Assembly (NCBI GenBank): GCA_017303875.1
Contig: JAFLBP010000003.1
Span: forward strand, 1 to 64,000
DNA length: 64,000 nucleotides
Direction: 5' to 3'
Source of the DNA: Chitinophagales bacterium
Lineage (GTDB): Bacteria > Bacteroidota > Bacteroidia > Chitinophagales > Saprospiraceae
Part shown: positions 18,132 through 26,573 of the stretch, one piece after another
Numbering within the stretch: the first letter of the stretch is position 1
Layout: each line of letters begins with the position of its first letter
The notes under the pieces: model-generated
Told to the model about the DNA's origin: nothing
Seen by the model: the letters and a program-made list of their open reading frames with translations, nothing else
The model's database searches: none
Position numbers and translations under genes: made by a program

Positions 18132-18692
18132 ATGGAGTCACTTTCACAACCCTGGCCCTGGTGGGCCGCCGGCATCATCATAGGACTTACCGTTCCGGCG
18201 CTTCTAATTCTGGGAAACAAGCATTTTGGCCTTTCCGCCAATTTGCGCCATGCCTGCGCGGCATTTATTCCGGCAAATATCAAATTTTTCCAGTACGACT
18301 GGAAAAAAGAAGCCTGGAACCTGTTTTTTGTACTCGGCATTGTCGGTGGTGCGGTCATCGCCTCAACGGTGCTGGCCGATCCCAATCCGGTAAAAGTAGC
18401 ACCGGAGTTGGCCGCCGAACTTCAAACATACGGCATCACCGATTACAGCAGCATGATACCCACACAATTGGTATCCTGGGAGAGCCTGTTCAGCCTGCGC
18501 GGCTTCGTGATGCTGGTGCTGGGTGGCTTTTTAGTTGGCTTCGGCACGCGCTATGCGGGCGGCTGCACCAGCGGTCACGCCATCATGGGTCTTTCCAACC
18601 TCCAGATCCCCTCGCTCATCGCTACCATTTCCTTTATGGCCGGCGGTTTCATCATGGCCAACCTCTTGTTGCCCTTCCTGATGCGACTCTGA
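18132..18692 (+). CDS. YeeE/YedE family sulfur transporter, first half-protein
   Basis: About 186 residues with four to five membrane helices. The family signature GFGTRYAGGCTSGHAIMGLSNL (about residues 133-154) holds the conserved Cys. Family members carry thiosulfate or another small sulfur compound across the inner membrane; in many Bacteroidota the transporter is split in two adjacent genes as here. The ATG at 18132 (MESLSQPWPWW) is preferred to one at 18087 because it starts just before the first helix. The partner gene follows after 34 bp. Confidence 0.85.
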   Translation: MESLSQPWPWWAAGIIIGLTVPALLILGNKHFGLSANLRHACAAFIPANIKFFQYDWKKEAWNLFFVLGIVGGAVIASTVLADPNPVKVAPELAAELQTYGITDYSSMIPTQLVSWESLFSLRGFVMLVLGGFLVGFGTRYAGGCTSGHAIMGLSNLQIPSLIATISFMAGGFIMANLLLPFLMRL

Positions 18693-18726
18693 GTATTCCC
18701 GACCACCCTTAATTTGAAGTTTTGCC

Positions 18727-19260
18727 ATGTCAAATACCAATAATTTTCAAAGCACGCCGGTGCAAAATGCCGGCCTCAACCCCACCGATTACGAAGTGCG
18801 TTCGCTCGACGCCATGTGCGTCAATGAGTCGGAGTTAAAACACCCCTGGTGGTATAATTTTAAATACACCGCCGTGGGCCTGATTTTCGGATTAGCATTT
18901 GTAAAGGCCGAAATTGTTTCCTGGTTCCGCATTCAGGAGATGTTTCGCCTGCAATCCTTTCACATGTACGGAGTGATCGGCACGGGCGTGGTGCTGGGCG
19001 CTTTATCCGTTTACTTGATTAAAAAATTCAAGGTAAAAACCATCTATGGGGAAGCCATTGAATTTCATCCTAAAAAATTCAACCGCGGACAAATTTACGG
19101 CGGCCTGATTTTTGGCTTCGGCTGGGCCATGACGGGCGCTTGCCCCGGCCCCTTATTCGCTCAAATCGGCACGGGCGCCATGGCGGTCGGTGTCATTATT
19201 CTGAGCGCCATTGCCGGTACCTGGACGTATGGGTATCTGCGCGATAAACTGCCGCACTAA
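18727..19260 (+). CDS. YeeE/YedE family sulfur transporter, second half-protein
   Basis: 177 residues with about four membrane helices and the second conserved signature GFGWAMTGACPGPLFAQIGTG (about residues 134-154), again with a Cys in a Gly-rich helix. It is expected to form one transporter together with the upstream half. The about 45-residue cytosolic N-terminus has no recognisable domain. A 183-bp palindrome begins 10 bp after the stop. Confidence 0.85.
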   Translation: MSNTNNFQSTPVQNAGLNPTDYEVRSLDAMCVNESELKHPWWYNFKYTAVGLIFGLAFVKAEIVSWFRIQEMFRLQSFHMYGVIGTGVVLGALSVYLIKKFKVKTIYGEAIEFHPKKFNRGQIYGGLIFGFGWAMTGACPGPLFAQIGTGAMAVGVIILSAIAGTWTYGYLRDKLPH

Positions 19261-19270
19261 GCTTTTTTTC

Positions 19271-19453
19271 GAGACTGTTCAAATTTCTGTGTCATGGAGG
19301 TTGCTTGGTCACGTAAGGTTTCACACAGATGTGCACAGATCATTCACACAGAAGGCACTGAATCTGTGTTTTCTGTGTGAATGATCTGTGCACATCTGTG
19401 TGAAACCTTACGTGACCAAGCTACCTCCATGACACAGAAATTTGAACAGTCTC
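19271..19453. repeat. Family B palindrome, near-perfect, arms about 85 bp
   Basis: The left arm from GAGACTGTTCAAATTTCTG to about 19360 is repeated in inverted orientation up to CAGAAATTTGAACAGTCTC at 19453, with very few mismatches. A T-run follows at 19454-19459 and an A-rich strand precedes on the other side, so it could end transcription in both directions. Weaker B-type units continue to about 19553. Confidence 0.9.
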
Positions 19454-19579
19454 TTTTTTCTCATAGATCTAACAGAAATTTGATTTTCAATAAATTATAA
19501 ATTCCGTGTAACATCTGTGGGCATCTGTATAACATCTGTGAGAAATTAGAAGCTATATTAGCGCAAAATATCCTGCGCT

Positions 19580-20428
19580 ATGGATCAAAAGATCATCAAC
19601 CTGTACGACGAGTACACACACAAGCCCCTCTCCAGAAAAGACTTCCTTAAACGCCTTACGCTGCTCACCGGCAGCATGGCCGCTTCCCTTGCCCTGCTCC
19701 CGCTACTGGAAACGGGCTGCACGCCGGCACGAAAAACAGCCGACGACGAGCTTTTCACCGAATACATCGAATACCCGGGGGTACAAGGTCCCATGCGCGC
19801 CTACGTGGCCCGACCGGCCCGCAAACGCAAGTACGCCGCCGTGGTGGTCATTCATGAAAATCGCGGCCTCAACGGACATATTGAGGATGTCGCCCGCCGT
19901 GCCGCCAAGGCCGGCTACCTCGCCATTGCCCCCAACGCGCTGGCGCCGCTGGGCGGCACGCCTGCCGTGGAAGATGAGGCCCGGCAGCTGTTCACCACCC
20001 TCAAGCAGGAGGACAGTCAGCAAAATTTCGAGCGGGTCTTCGCATATCTCAACACCCGCGAAGACTGCAATGGCAGCTTTGGCTGCGTGGGCTTCTGCTG
20101 GGGTGGCGCCATGGCCAATACCCTCGCCACGCGCATCCCCGAACTGCGAGCCGCAGTAGCCTTCTATGGCCGCCAGCCCGATGCCGCATTGGTGCCCAAA
20201 ATTAAAGGCGCTGTGCAATTGCATTATGCCTCCTTAGACGAGCGCATCAATACCGGCATTGCCGCTTACGAAGCTGCGCTGAAAGCCAACAACATCAATT
20301 ATGAGCAGTACCTGTACGAGGGCGTCAACCACGCCTTCCACAACGATACGTCTACTGCCCGTTACAATGAGGCGGCCGCCAAACTCGCCTGGGAACGTAC
20401 ACTCGCTTTTTTCAAAAAACACCTTTAA
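19580..20428 (+). CDS. Dienelactone hydrolase family protein, exported
   Basis: 282 residues of alpha/beta-hydrolase type. The N-terminus has SRKDFLKR before a hydrophobic stretch and a Cys (LLETGC at about residue 49), which resembles a Tat-type lipoprotein signal. Catalytic features are VVVIHENRGLNGHIED, the nucleophile box GFCWGG (Cys instead of Ser, as in dienelactone hydrolase), and the His in GVNHAFHND near residue 255. The natural substrate cannot be told. It forms an operon with the lactonase gene 5 bp downstream. Confidence 0.87.
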   Translation: MDQKIINLYDEYTHKPLSRKDFLKRLTLLTGSMAASLALLPLLETGCTPARKTADDELFTEYIEYPGVQGPMRAYVARPARKRKYAAVVVIHENRGLNGHIEDVARRAAKAGYLAIAPNALAPLGGTPAVEDEARQLFTTLKQEDSQQNFERVFAYLNTREDCNGSFGCVGFCWGGAMANTLATRIPELRAAVAFYGRQPDAALVPKIKGAVQLHYASLDERINTGIAAYEAALKANNINYEQYLYEGVNHAFHNDTSTARYNEAAAKLAWERTLAFFKKHL

Positions 20429-20433
20429 AGAAT

Positions 20434-21534
20434 ATGCGACCTTTACTAATCAGCCTGCTCTGCGGAATGCACTTTTTTGCCATGGCACAAAAAGATCCTT
20501 ACCTCTTCGTTGGGACTTATTCCGAGCGCGGCAGCGAGGGTATTTATGTGTATCGCTTTGATACAAAAACCGGCGCCATGACGCCCGTGAGCGTTGCCTC
20601 AGCACTAAAAAGCCCTTCGTTTTTAGCGTTATCGCCCGACAAAAACAAACTGTATGCAGTGGCAGAAAACGACAGCGGATCAGTTGGCGCCTTCCAGTTC
20701 AATGCACAAACCGGAAAATTGCAGTTTCTCAATGCACAGTCGAGCCGGGGCGTCTGGCCCTGCCATGTAGCAGTAGACGCAACGGGGAAATGGTGTATGG
20801 TTGGCAATTACGGCAGCGGCAATGTGGCGGTGCTGCCTGTAAAAGCCGATGGTAGCCTGGCTCCTGCGCACCAAACCCTCCAGCATGAAGGCAAAAGCGC
20901 CAACGCCGAACGCCAGGAAAAAGCGCACGTGCATTCGATCAATATTGCGGCCAACAACCGCGATGTGTTTGTCGCCGACCTCGGCACGGATAAAATCATG
21001 GCGTACACCTTAGATGCTACAAGCGGAAAATTGCAAAGCGGCAACCCGCCCTTCGCCCTGATGAAGCCGGGCGGCGGCCCTCGACATTTTGCCTTTCACC
21101 CCAAAAAAGCATTCGCCTACGGCGTGCTGGAGCTGAGTTGCGAAGTGCAGGCCTTTCGTTATGAAAATGGAAAACTAACTGATATTCAGCGCATTGGAAC
21201 ACTTCCGGCAGATTTTAAAGGGGCCAACACCTGCGCAGATATTCATGTATCGCCTGATGGAAAATTCCTGTATGTCTCCAATCGCGGGCATCATAGTTTG
21301 GCGATTTTTAAAATCAATCAACTAGACGGCACGCTGAAATTAGTGGGGCATCAGTCGGTTATGGGGGAAACACCGCGCAATTTCGCGCTCTCGCCCGACG
21401 GAAAATTTGTGCTGGTGGCCAATCAAAATACCGACACGATTCAGCTTTTCCGACGCAACAAACACAAGGGTACACTCCGCCACCTCGGCGAAGCGGCAAA
21501 AGTATCAATGCCGGTTTGTTTGATTTTCAGGTAA
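20434..21534 (+). CDS. Secreted lactonase of the 7-bladed beta-propeller family (Pgl-like)
   Basis: 366 residues with a signal peptide (MRPLLISLLCGMHFFAMAQ). The fold pattern and motifs PYLFVGTYSERGSEGIYVY, SPSFLALSPDKNKLYAV, GGGPRHFAFHPKKAFAY, ADIHVSPDGKFLYVSNRG and ETPRNFALSPDGKFVLVANQNTD are those of YbhE/Pgl-type 6-phosphogluconolactonases. Because it is exported, a role in cytosolic pentose phosphate metabolism is doubtful; hydrolysis of another sugar lactone is as likely. Its stop codon lies inside a 107-bp tandemly duplicated unit. Confidence 0.85.
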   Translation: MRPLLISLLCGMHFFAMAQKDPYLFVGTYSERGSEGIYVYRFDTKTGAMTPVSVASALKSPSFLALSPDKNKLYAVAENDSGSVGAFQFNAQTGKLQFLNAQSSRGVWPCHVAVDATGKWCMVGNYGSGNVAVLPVKADGSLAPAHQTLQHEGKSANAERQEKAHVHSINIAANNRDVFVADLGTDKIMAYTLDATSGKLQSGNPPFALMKPGGGPRHFAFHPKKAFAYGVLELSCEVQAFRYENGKLTDIQRIGTLPADFKGANTCADIHVSPDGKFLYVSNRGHHSLAIFKINQLDGTLKLVGHQSVMGETPRNFALSPDGKFVLVANQNTDTIQLFRRNKHKGTLRHLGEAAKVSMPVCLIFR

Positions 21535-21760
21535 GCGGGTTTATTTCGCACAGATATGCACAGATCGTTTACACAGAAGGCACTGAATCTGTGTTTTCTG
21601 TGTGCATGACCTGTGCCCATCTGTGCGAAACCTTCAGGTAAGCAGGTTTATTTCGCACAGATATGCACAGATCGTTTACACAGAAGGCACTGAATCTGTG
21701 TTTTCTGTGTAAACGATCTGTGTCCATCTGTGCGAAACCTTCCGTGTAACATCTGTGAGC
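21526..21760. repeat. Tandem pair of family B palindromes
   Basis: Two direct copies of about 107 bp (21526-21632 and 21633-21740), each beginning TTCAGGTAAGC and containing an inverted B-type hairpin. The first copy includes the last codons and stop of the lactonase gene. A short B remnant follows to about 21760. Confidence 0.85.
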
Positions 21761-21827
21761 AATAAAACAACAAGCAGCATTTTTCTTGCAAAACGAGTCT
21801 TAATTTCAACATTTTAATGAAAACGAC

Positions 21828-23870
21828 ATGCCAAGAATTTTACTTCCCGCCCTGCTGCTTTGTTGCCTCCAATCCGCAAGCGCCCAATTCAAAATTGGCT
21901 TGCACGACAATATGCTGATCGGGCAAACGCCCCTTAGCCTCAGCCTCACCACCGTACCCCTCGGCAGCACCCTGACGCAAGCCGATAGCATGGATTTTGA
22001 TCAGGACGGCGTCTACGACCTCCGTTTTGTGGTGCATGTGCAAAACGAAGCGACCCTGAAAGCCGCCTGGACAGAAGTGGAACCCCTCACAGCCACCGAA
22101 ATCGTGCTGCTCAACCCCGGCGAAGCCAAACGCTTTGATCCCGGAACAGTATTGGTGCCAAATCAGCACGACTGGGGCGTTGGCGCCTCCCTGACATTTA
22201 GAAAAGAAAAAGCCAATGGCGGCATGACGCTGCGCAGCGGCGACTGGCAGTACAACAGCGCCGGATATGTCGCTTTTCGCAAACTAATCAATGGCGATAC
22301 CTTGTATGGATGGGTAAGGTTGCAACATTCGCTCAGCGAAATTTTACCCGCCGCACAACTGAATATTCCGCAGAACTGGGGCTTCCAGAGCAAGGCGCCG
22401 ATACCTTTCAACAATTTTGTTGTTGCCGGCAAATACGATGGCTTGATTCCCCAAAACGACGTCATTAACCTGCACCAGGCGCAGGGGAGTTTTGGTTCCT
22501 TTGGCAATAAAATTGATTCTTTGGACTTGAATAGCGACGGCATTTTCGATGTGGCTTGTATAGCTGCGGCGTGTAATTCCTTCGACTGCGTGATGGGCAG
22601 TACCACCATTGCCAACATGCACCCTGGGTTTAATTTTATCAATGGCCCGGAATCGGTGCGCCGTTTTTTACTCAACGATACCATAAAAGATTACGCCAAT
22701 TGGGATTTGAACAGCAATCGCTATGGAACCTTATTGTCGTCCGGCTCAGGTCTTTTTGGGACACAGAATTTGGGAGAATGGATAAATCAATACTACGGTT
22801 ACGTGGGTTTTCAACTCATTACGCCGCAAAATGATACCCTGCTGGGCTGGATGCACGTCTTTACATATGGCTCTGAAACCCAGGGCGCTCACCTGGAAAT
22901 TAAGGAATGGGCCATTCAGCCCGCGCCTATGCCCACCGCACCCGAAGCGGAAATTGAAGCCATCAATGCCAAACCGGTTTTTTGTGCTGGCGACTTGCTG
23001 CAATTACAGGCCCAAACCCAACATGCAGATTATGTGGTCTGGGATTTGTGGGATGGCAGCCGCGATTCCTCGGCCCTGCTCACGCGGGTACTGCCTGCCA
23101 ATGCGGGCAACGTAACCCTGCGCGCTGGCAACGAACAAGGCGAAACCTCGGTGCTCTTTCCCATAAATGTGTCGCAAATAGCCGTCACGGCCGAAGACCT
23201 TTTAGTGACCTGCTATCATCCGGTAGACACGCTGGCTGCTACAACCAACGCGCCGGCCACCCTGTGGTGGATCATCAACCTCGACACCATTCCGGCGGCG
23301 GCGGCGCCACTCATCGCCACCACAGCCAATATTGTGGCCCTGGCTCAGGATCAGCACGGCTGCTACGCAACCGATACGGTGTATACCTTTCAGGATACCA
23401 ATGTGCCGACAGTCAGCATCGCATTCGATTCGCTGGGCTTGAGCCTGACGGCCTTCGCTTCCGACCCGCAAGCGGTTTTTGTGTGGAATACTTTTCCGGA
23501 ACCACATAGTGGAAGTAGCATAAATATTGCACAATCAGGAATTTACACCGTCGTTGCAACCACGCCAAATGGCTGTACGGCTTCTGCGACGATTGAAATT
23601 ATCCTGAGCGGACTGGATAATCCCGATCTGGAACAAATGATCGGTATCAGTCCCAATCCGGCGCATGATTTTTTACAAATTGAAAATAAAACGCCGGAAA
23701 TACTGAGGTGCTGGATCAACGATCTGGCGGGAAAACAGGTCTTGGATGTTGTGGAAATTGGCGCCAACAGCACCATGCAACAACCTTTAAGCCTTCCAAA
23801 AGGCATGTATTTGCTGAACTGGCAAACGCCCAAAGGTCGGGTTAGTTCGAGGAAGATATTGGTGCATTAG
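21828..23870 (+). CDS. Secreted protein with type A T9SS C-terminal sorting domain
   Basis: 680 residues with a signal peptide (PRILLPALLLCCLQSASAQ). The central part is not recognised; it contains acidic calcium-binding-like patches (DFDQDGVYDL, DLNSDGIFDV). About residues 385-590 form beta-sandwich modules. The last 75 residues carry the Por-type sorting signal: ISPNPAHDFLQIENK, WINDLAGKQVLDV and LPKGMYLLNWQT. The protein is therefore expected to pass the outer membrane through the T9SS and have this tail removed. No catalytic motif was seen. Confidence 0.82.
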   Translation: MPRILLPALLLCCLQSASAQFKIGLHDNMLIGQTPLSLSLTTVPLGSTLTQADSMDFDQDGVYDLRFVVHVQNEATLKAAWTEVEPLTATEIVLLNPGEAKRFDPGTVLVPNQHDWGVGASLTFRKEKANGGMTLRSGDWQYNSAGYVAFRKLINGDTLYGWVRLQHSLSEILPAAQLNIPQNWGFQSKAPIPFNNFVVAGKYDGLIPQNDVINLHQAQGSFGSFGNKIDSLDLNSDGIFDVACIAAACNSFDCVMGSTTIANMHPGFNFINGPESVRRFLLNDTIKDYANWDLNSNRYGTLLSSGSGLFGTQNLGEWINQYYGYVGFQLITPQNDTLLGWMHVFTYGSETQGAHLEIKEWAIQPAPMPTAPEAEIEAINAKPVFCAGDLLQLQAQTQHADYVVWDLWDGSRDSSALLTRVLPANAGNVTLRAGNEQGETSVLFPINVSQIAVTAEDLLVTCYHPVDTLAATTNAPATLWWIINLDTIPAAAAPLIATTANIVALAQDQHGCYATDTVYTFQDTNVPTVSIAFDSLGLSLTAFASDPQAVFVWNTFPEPHSGSSINIAQSGIYTVVATTPNGCTASATIEIILSGLDNPDLEQMIGISPNPAHDFLQIENKTPEILRCWINDLAGKQVLDVVEIGANSTMQQPLSLPKGMYLLNWQTPKGRVSSRKILVH

Positions 23871-23913
23871 TTTTTTTTTACAGTATCACTTGACTAATAC
23901 ACAAATATCCCCT

Positions 23914-23921
23914 TACCTTTG
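23914..23921 (+). promoter_or_regulatory. TAnnTTTG -7 element of the his operon
   Basis: TACCTTTG then C, 9 bp before the leader-peptide ATG. A CTTGAC sequence at about 23889-23894 lies at the spacing expected of the -33 element. Confidence 0.6.
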
Positions 23922-23929
23922 CCGCCGTT

Positions 23930-24004
23930 ATGAACAACCAGTATTTCAACCATCTGCATCATCACCACAGTATGCCTTGCGGCAGGCTTTGGGGAAAGAT
24001 GTAG
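23930..24004 (+). CDS. hisL: His operon leader peptide
   Basis: A 24-codon frame, ATG at 23930 and TAG at 24002, coding for MNNQYFNHLHHHHSM and a short tail. Five of the residues 8-13 are His (HLHHHH), a composition expected of an attenuator peptide and very unlikely by chance directly before hisG. It sits between the promoter and a strong terminator hairpin. Ribosome stalling at the His codons under low His-tRNA would be expected to change folding of the following RNA. Confidence 0.85.
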   Translation: MNNQYFNHLHHHHSMPCGRLWGKM

Positions 24005-24036
24005 TATATGGCTTGAAACGCCGGCATCTTTTCACA

Positions 24037-24084
24037 AAAACCGGCTTGTCGCGAGTACGCTCCGACAAGCCGGTTTTGTTTTTT
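24037..24084 (+). terminator. His operon attenuator (intrinsic terminator)
   Basis: A perfect 15-bp stem (AAAACCGGCTTGTCG at 24037-24051 with its complement at 24063-24077), an 11-nt loop and a T-rich tract to 24084, only 9 bp before hisG. A competing pair GCCGG (about 24021-24025) with CCGGC (24041-24045) could act as antiterminator. The competing structure is inferred. Confidence 0.85.
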
Positions 24085-24092
24085 GTCCATCC

Positions 24093-24944
24093 ATGCTTCG
24101 ATTGGCCATTCAAAAATCCGGTCGCCTGTTCGATGATTCTGTAGCGCTGCTGCGCGACGCAGGCATTCATTTTTCCTCACCCAACCGCATCCTGCGCACT
24201 CAGGCGAGCAATTTCCCGCTGGAAATTATTTTCCTGCGCGACGACGATATACCCGAATACGTGGAAGACGGCGTTGTAGACATTGGTATTGTCGGGGAGA
24301 ACATCATGCTGGAAAAACAACGCGGTGGCAAACTGCTGGAGCGCCTCGGTTTCAGCCAGTGTCGCCTCAGCATCGCCCTGCCCAAAAGCCTCGTGTATGA
24401 AGGTTTGCAAACCCTGCAAGGCAAACGTATCGCCACGAGTTATGTCAATATTTTGGATAATTTCCTTGCAAAAAACGGTATTTCCGCAGAAATTATTGAA
24501 ATCAGCGGATCGGTGGAAATTACGCCTTCGCTGGGCCTTTCCGATGCCATTTTCGATATTGTCAGCTCCGGCAGCACGCTCCTTGCCAACGGCCTGCGCG
24601 AGGTGGAAGTGGTGCTTCAATCCGAAGCCGTACTGATTGCCACACCCGCCCTGACACCGGAAAAACAGGAAATCCTCGATCGCCTGCGCTTCCGCCTCGA
24701 CGCCAACCGCAACGCCAAGCAGCACCGCTACATCCTGCTCAACGCACCCAAAGACCGGCTGGAAACCATCATCCAAATCATTCCGGGCATGAAAAGCCCC
24801 ACCGTACTGCCCCTCGCCGAAGACGGCTGGGTAAGTGTACACAGCGTGCTGCACGAAGAAGTGTTCTGGGATGTGCTGGAACAATTAAAGGCCAATGGTG
24901 CGCAAGGCATCCTCGTTGCGCCTTTGGAAAGAATGATTCTCTGA
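24093..24944 (+). CDS. hisG: ATP phosphoribosyltransferase, long form
   Basis: First step of histidine synthesis: ATP plus PRPP to phosphoribosyl-ATP. 283 residues, so the long form with a C-terminal ACT-like regulatory domain (about residues 210-283) that normally binds histidine for feedback inhibition; no hisZ is needed. Motifs: LRLAIQKSGRL, DIGIVGENIM, KRIATSYVNI and the PRPP-binding SDAIFDIVSSGSTLLANGL. It lies directly behind the attenuator. A 160-bp palindromic element separates it from hisD. Confidence 0.95.
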   Translation: MLRLAIQKSGRLFDDSVALLRDAGIHFSSPNRILRTQASNFPLEIIFLRDDDIPEYVEDGVVDIGIVGENIMLEKQRGGKLLERLGFSQCRLSIALPKSLVYEGLQTLQGKRIATSYVNILDNFLAKNGISAEIIEISGSVEITPSLGLSDAIFDIVSSGSTLLANGLREVEVVLQSEAVLIATPALTPEKQEILDRLRFRLDANRNAKQHRYILLNAPKDRLETIIQIIPGMKSPTVLPLAEDGWVSVHSVLHEEVFWDVLEQLKANGAQGILVAPLERMIL

Positions 24945-25104
24945 GAGCTTGTTCGGGATTTCATGATCGTGCGAAAGCGAGGAAATTTTATGCTGCACAA
25001 GGCGGATTTCACAGACGTAGCCGGCAGCTACGGCGAAGAAATCCAACGCAGTGCAGCATAAAATTTGCCGCTTGTAGCCGATTGATGAATTCCCGAACAA
25101 GCTC
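24945..25104. repeat. 160-bp palindromic element (MITE-like) between hisG and hisD
   Basis: It begins one base after the hisG stop with GAGCTTGTTCGGGA and ends with the exact complement TCCCGAACAAGCTC. Inside, TTTATGCTGCAC and GTGCAGCATAAA form a second paired block, and GGATTTC/GAAATCC and GTAGCC/AGCTAC pair further in. A related, degraded copy of the outer arms is seen at about 35289-35325. It contains no gene. Confidence 0.8.
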
Positions 25105-25125
25105 TAAACCACATATTTTACTAAA

Positions 25126-26367
25126 ATGCAAAGAAAAATTGTTTCCGATCCGCAAAACCGCGAGGCCGTGGCGGCCCTGCTCGCCGAAGTTCGGCGCGAC
25201 GGCGACGCGGCCCTCCGGCGACTCAGCGCGCGTTTCGACGGCTTCACGCCGGATACTTTTGAACTGAAGCCGGAAGACTTTACGGCGGCCGAGCAAGCCC
25301 TGCCGGAAGCCCTCAAAGCCGCCATCGAACAGGCTTATGCCAATATTTATCGTTTCCATGAGCGACAGATAGAGTCTGTGGAAATTGTGGAAACCATGCC
25401 CGGCATCCGCTGCTACCGAAAAAGTGTGGCGATCGGCAAAGTGGGCCTTTACATTCCCGGCGGCACCGCGCCCTTGTTTTCCACGGTTTTGATGCTGGGC
25501 ATTCCGGCGCAAATAGCCGGTTGTAAAGAGGTAATTTTATGCAGTCCGCCCGATAAAAACGGTGCATTACATTCCGCCATCCTGTATGCGGCGCAATTGT
25601 GTGGCATCCGGCGCGTGTTTCGGCTGGGCGGCGTGCAAGCCATCGGCGCCATGGCGTATGGCACAGAATCAGTGCCGGCGGTCTGGAAAATTTTCGGTCC
25701 CGGCAATCCCTGGGTCACCAGCGCCAAACAACTCGTCAGCCTCGAAGGGGTGGCCGTGGATTTACCGGCCGGCCCCTCCGAAGTGGCCATTCTCGCCGAC
25801 GAAAGCGCCAACCCCGATTTTATCGCGGCCGACCTGCTCAGTCAGGCCGAACATGGCGCCGATAGTCAGGTGCTGTTCGTTACCAATGCCCCTACCCTGC
25901 TGGATGCGGTTAAAGAGGCGCTCGCAAGGCAACTCGCCGATTTGCCGCGCCGCGAATTTGCCGCCGAGGCGCTTGAAAACAGTCAGTTCTTACTGGCGCC
26001 CGACCTTGAAACCGGCATGAACTGGTGTAACGATTACGCTGCCGAACACCTCATCCTGCACCTCCGGGATGCAGAATACTGGGCAGAAAAAGTTGAAAAC
26101 GCCGGTTCGGTATTCATTGGCGCTTACAGTCCGGAAAGCGCCGGCGATTACGCTTCCGGCACCAACCACACCTTGCCTACTGCCGGTTACGCCCGCGCCT
26201 ATTCCGGCGTTTCGGTAGACAGCTTCGTCAAAAAAATCACGTTTCAGCAACTTAGTCCCGCCGGACTTGCCGCGCTGGCGCCCACCATCAGCACCATGGC
26301 CCGCGCCGAAGGCCTCGAAGCGCATGCCCGGGCGGTAGAGCTGAGGCAAAGTGGTTTAGAGGTTTAG
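25126..26367 (+). CDS. hisD: Histidinol dehydrogenase
   Basis: Last two oxidations of the pathway, histidinol to histidine, with NAD and Zn. 413 residues. Motifs: GLYIPGGTAPLFSTVLMLGIPA, FRLGGVQAIGAMAYGT, FGPGNPWVTSAKQLV, LPAGPSEVAILADE, QAEHGADSQ (Zn ligands), NAGSVFIGAYSPESAGDYASG and NHTLPTAGYARAYSGVSVDSF. The ATG at 25126 gives the usual N-terminus. The stop is followed after 3 bp by a family C repeat array. Confidence 0.95.
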   Translation: MQRKIVSDPQNREAVAALLAEVRRDGDAALRRLSARFDGFTPDTFELKPEDFTAAEQALPEALKAAIEQAYANIYRFHERQIESVEIVETMPGIRCYRKSVAIGKVGLYIPGGTAPLFSTVLMLGIPAQIAGCKEVILCSPPDKNGALHSAILYAAQLCGIRRVFRLGGVQAIGAMAYGTESVPAVWKIFGPGNPWVTSAKQLVSLEGVAVDLPAGPSEVAILADESANPDFIAADLLSQAEHGADSQVLFVTNAPTLLDAVKEALARQLADLPRREFAAEALENSQFLLAPDLETGMNWCNDYAAEHLILHLRDAEYWAEKVENAGSVFIGAYSPESAGDYASGTNHTLPTAGYARAYSGVSVDSFVKKITFQQLSPAGLAALAPTISTMARAEGLEAHARAVELRQSGLEV

Positions 26368-26369
26368 TG

Positions 26370-26565
<196 letters not shown>

Positions 26566-26573
26566 CCAAAAAG

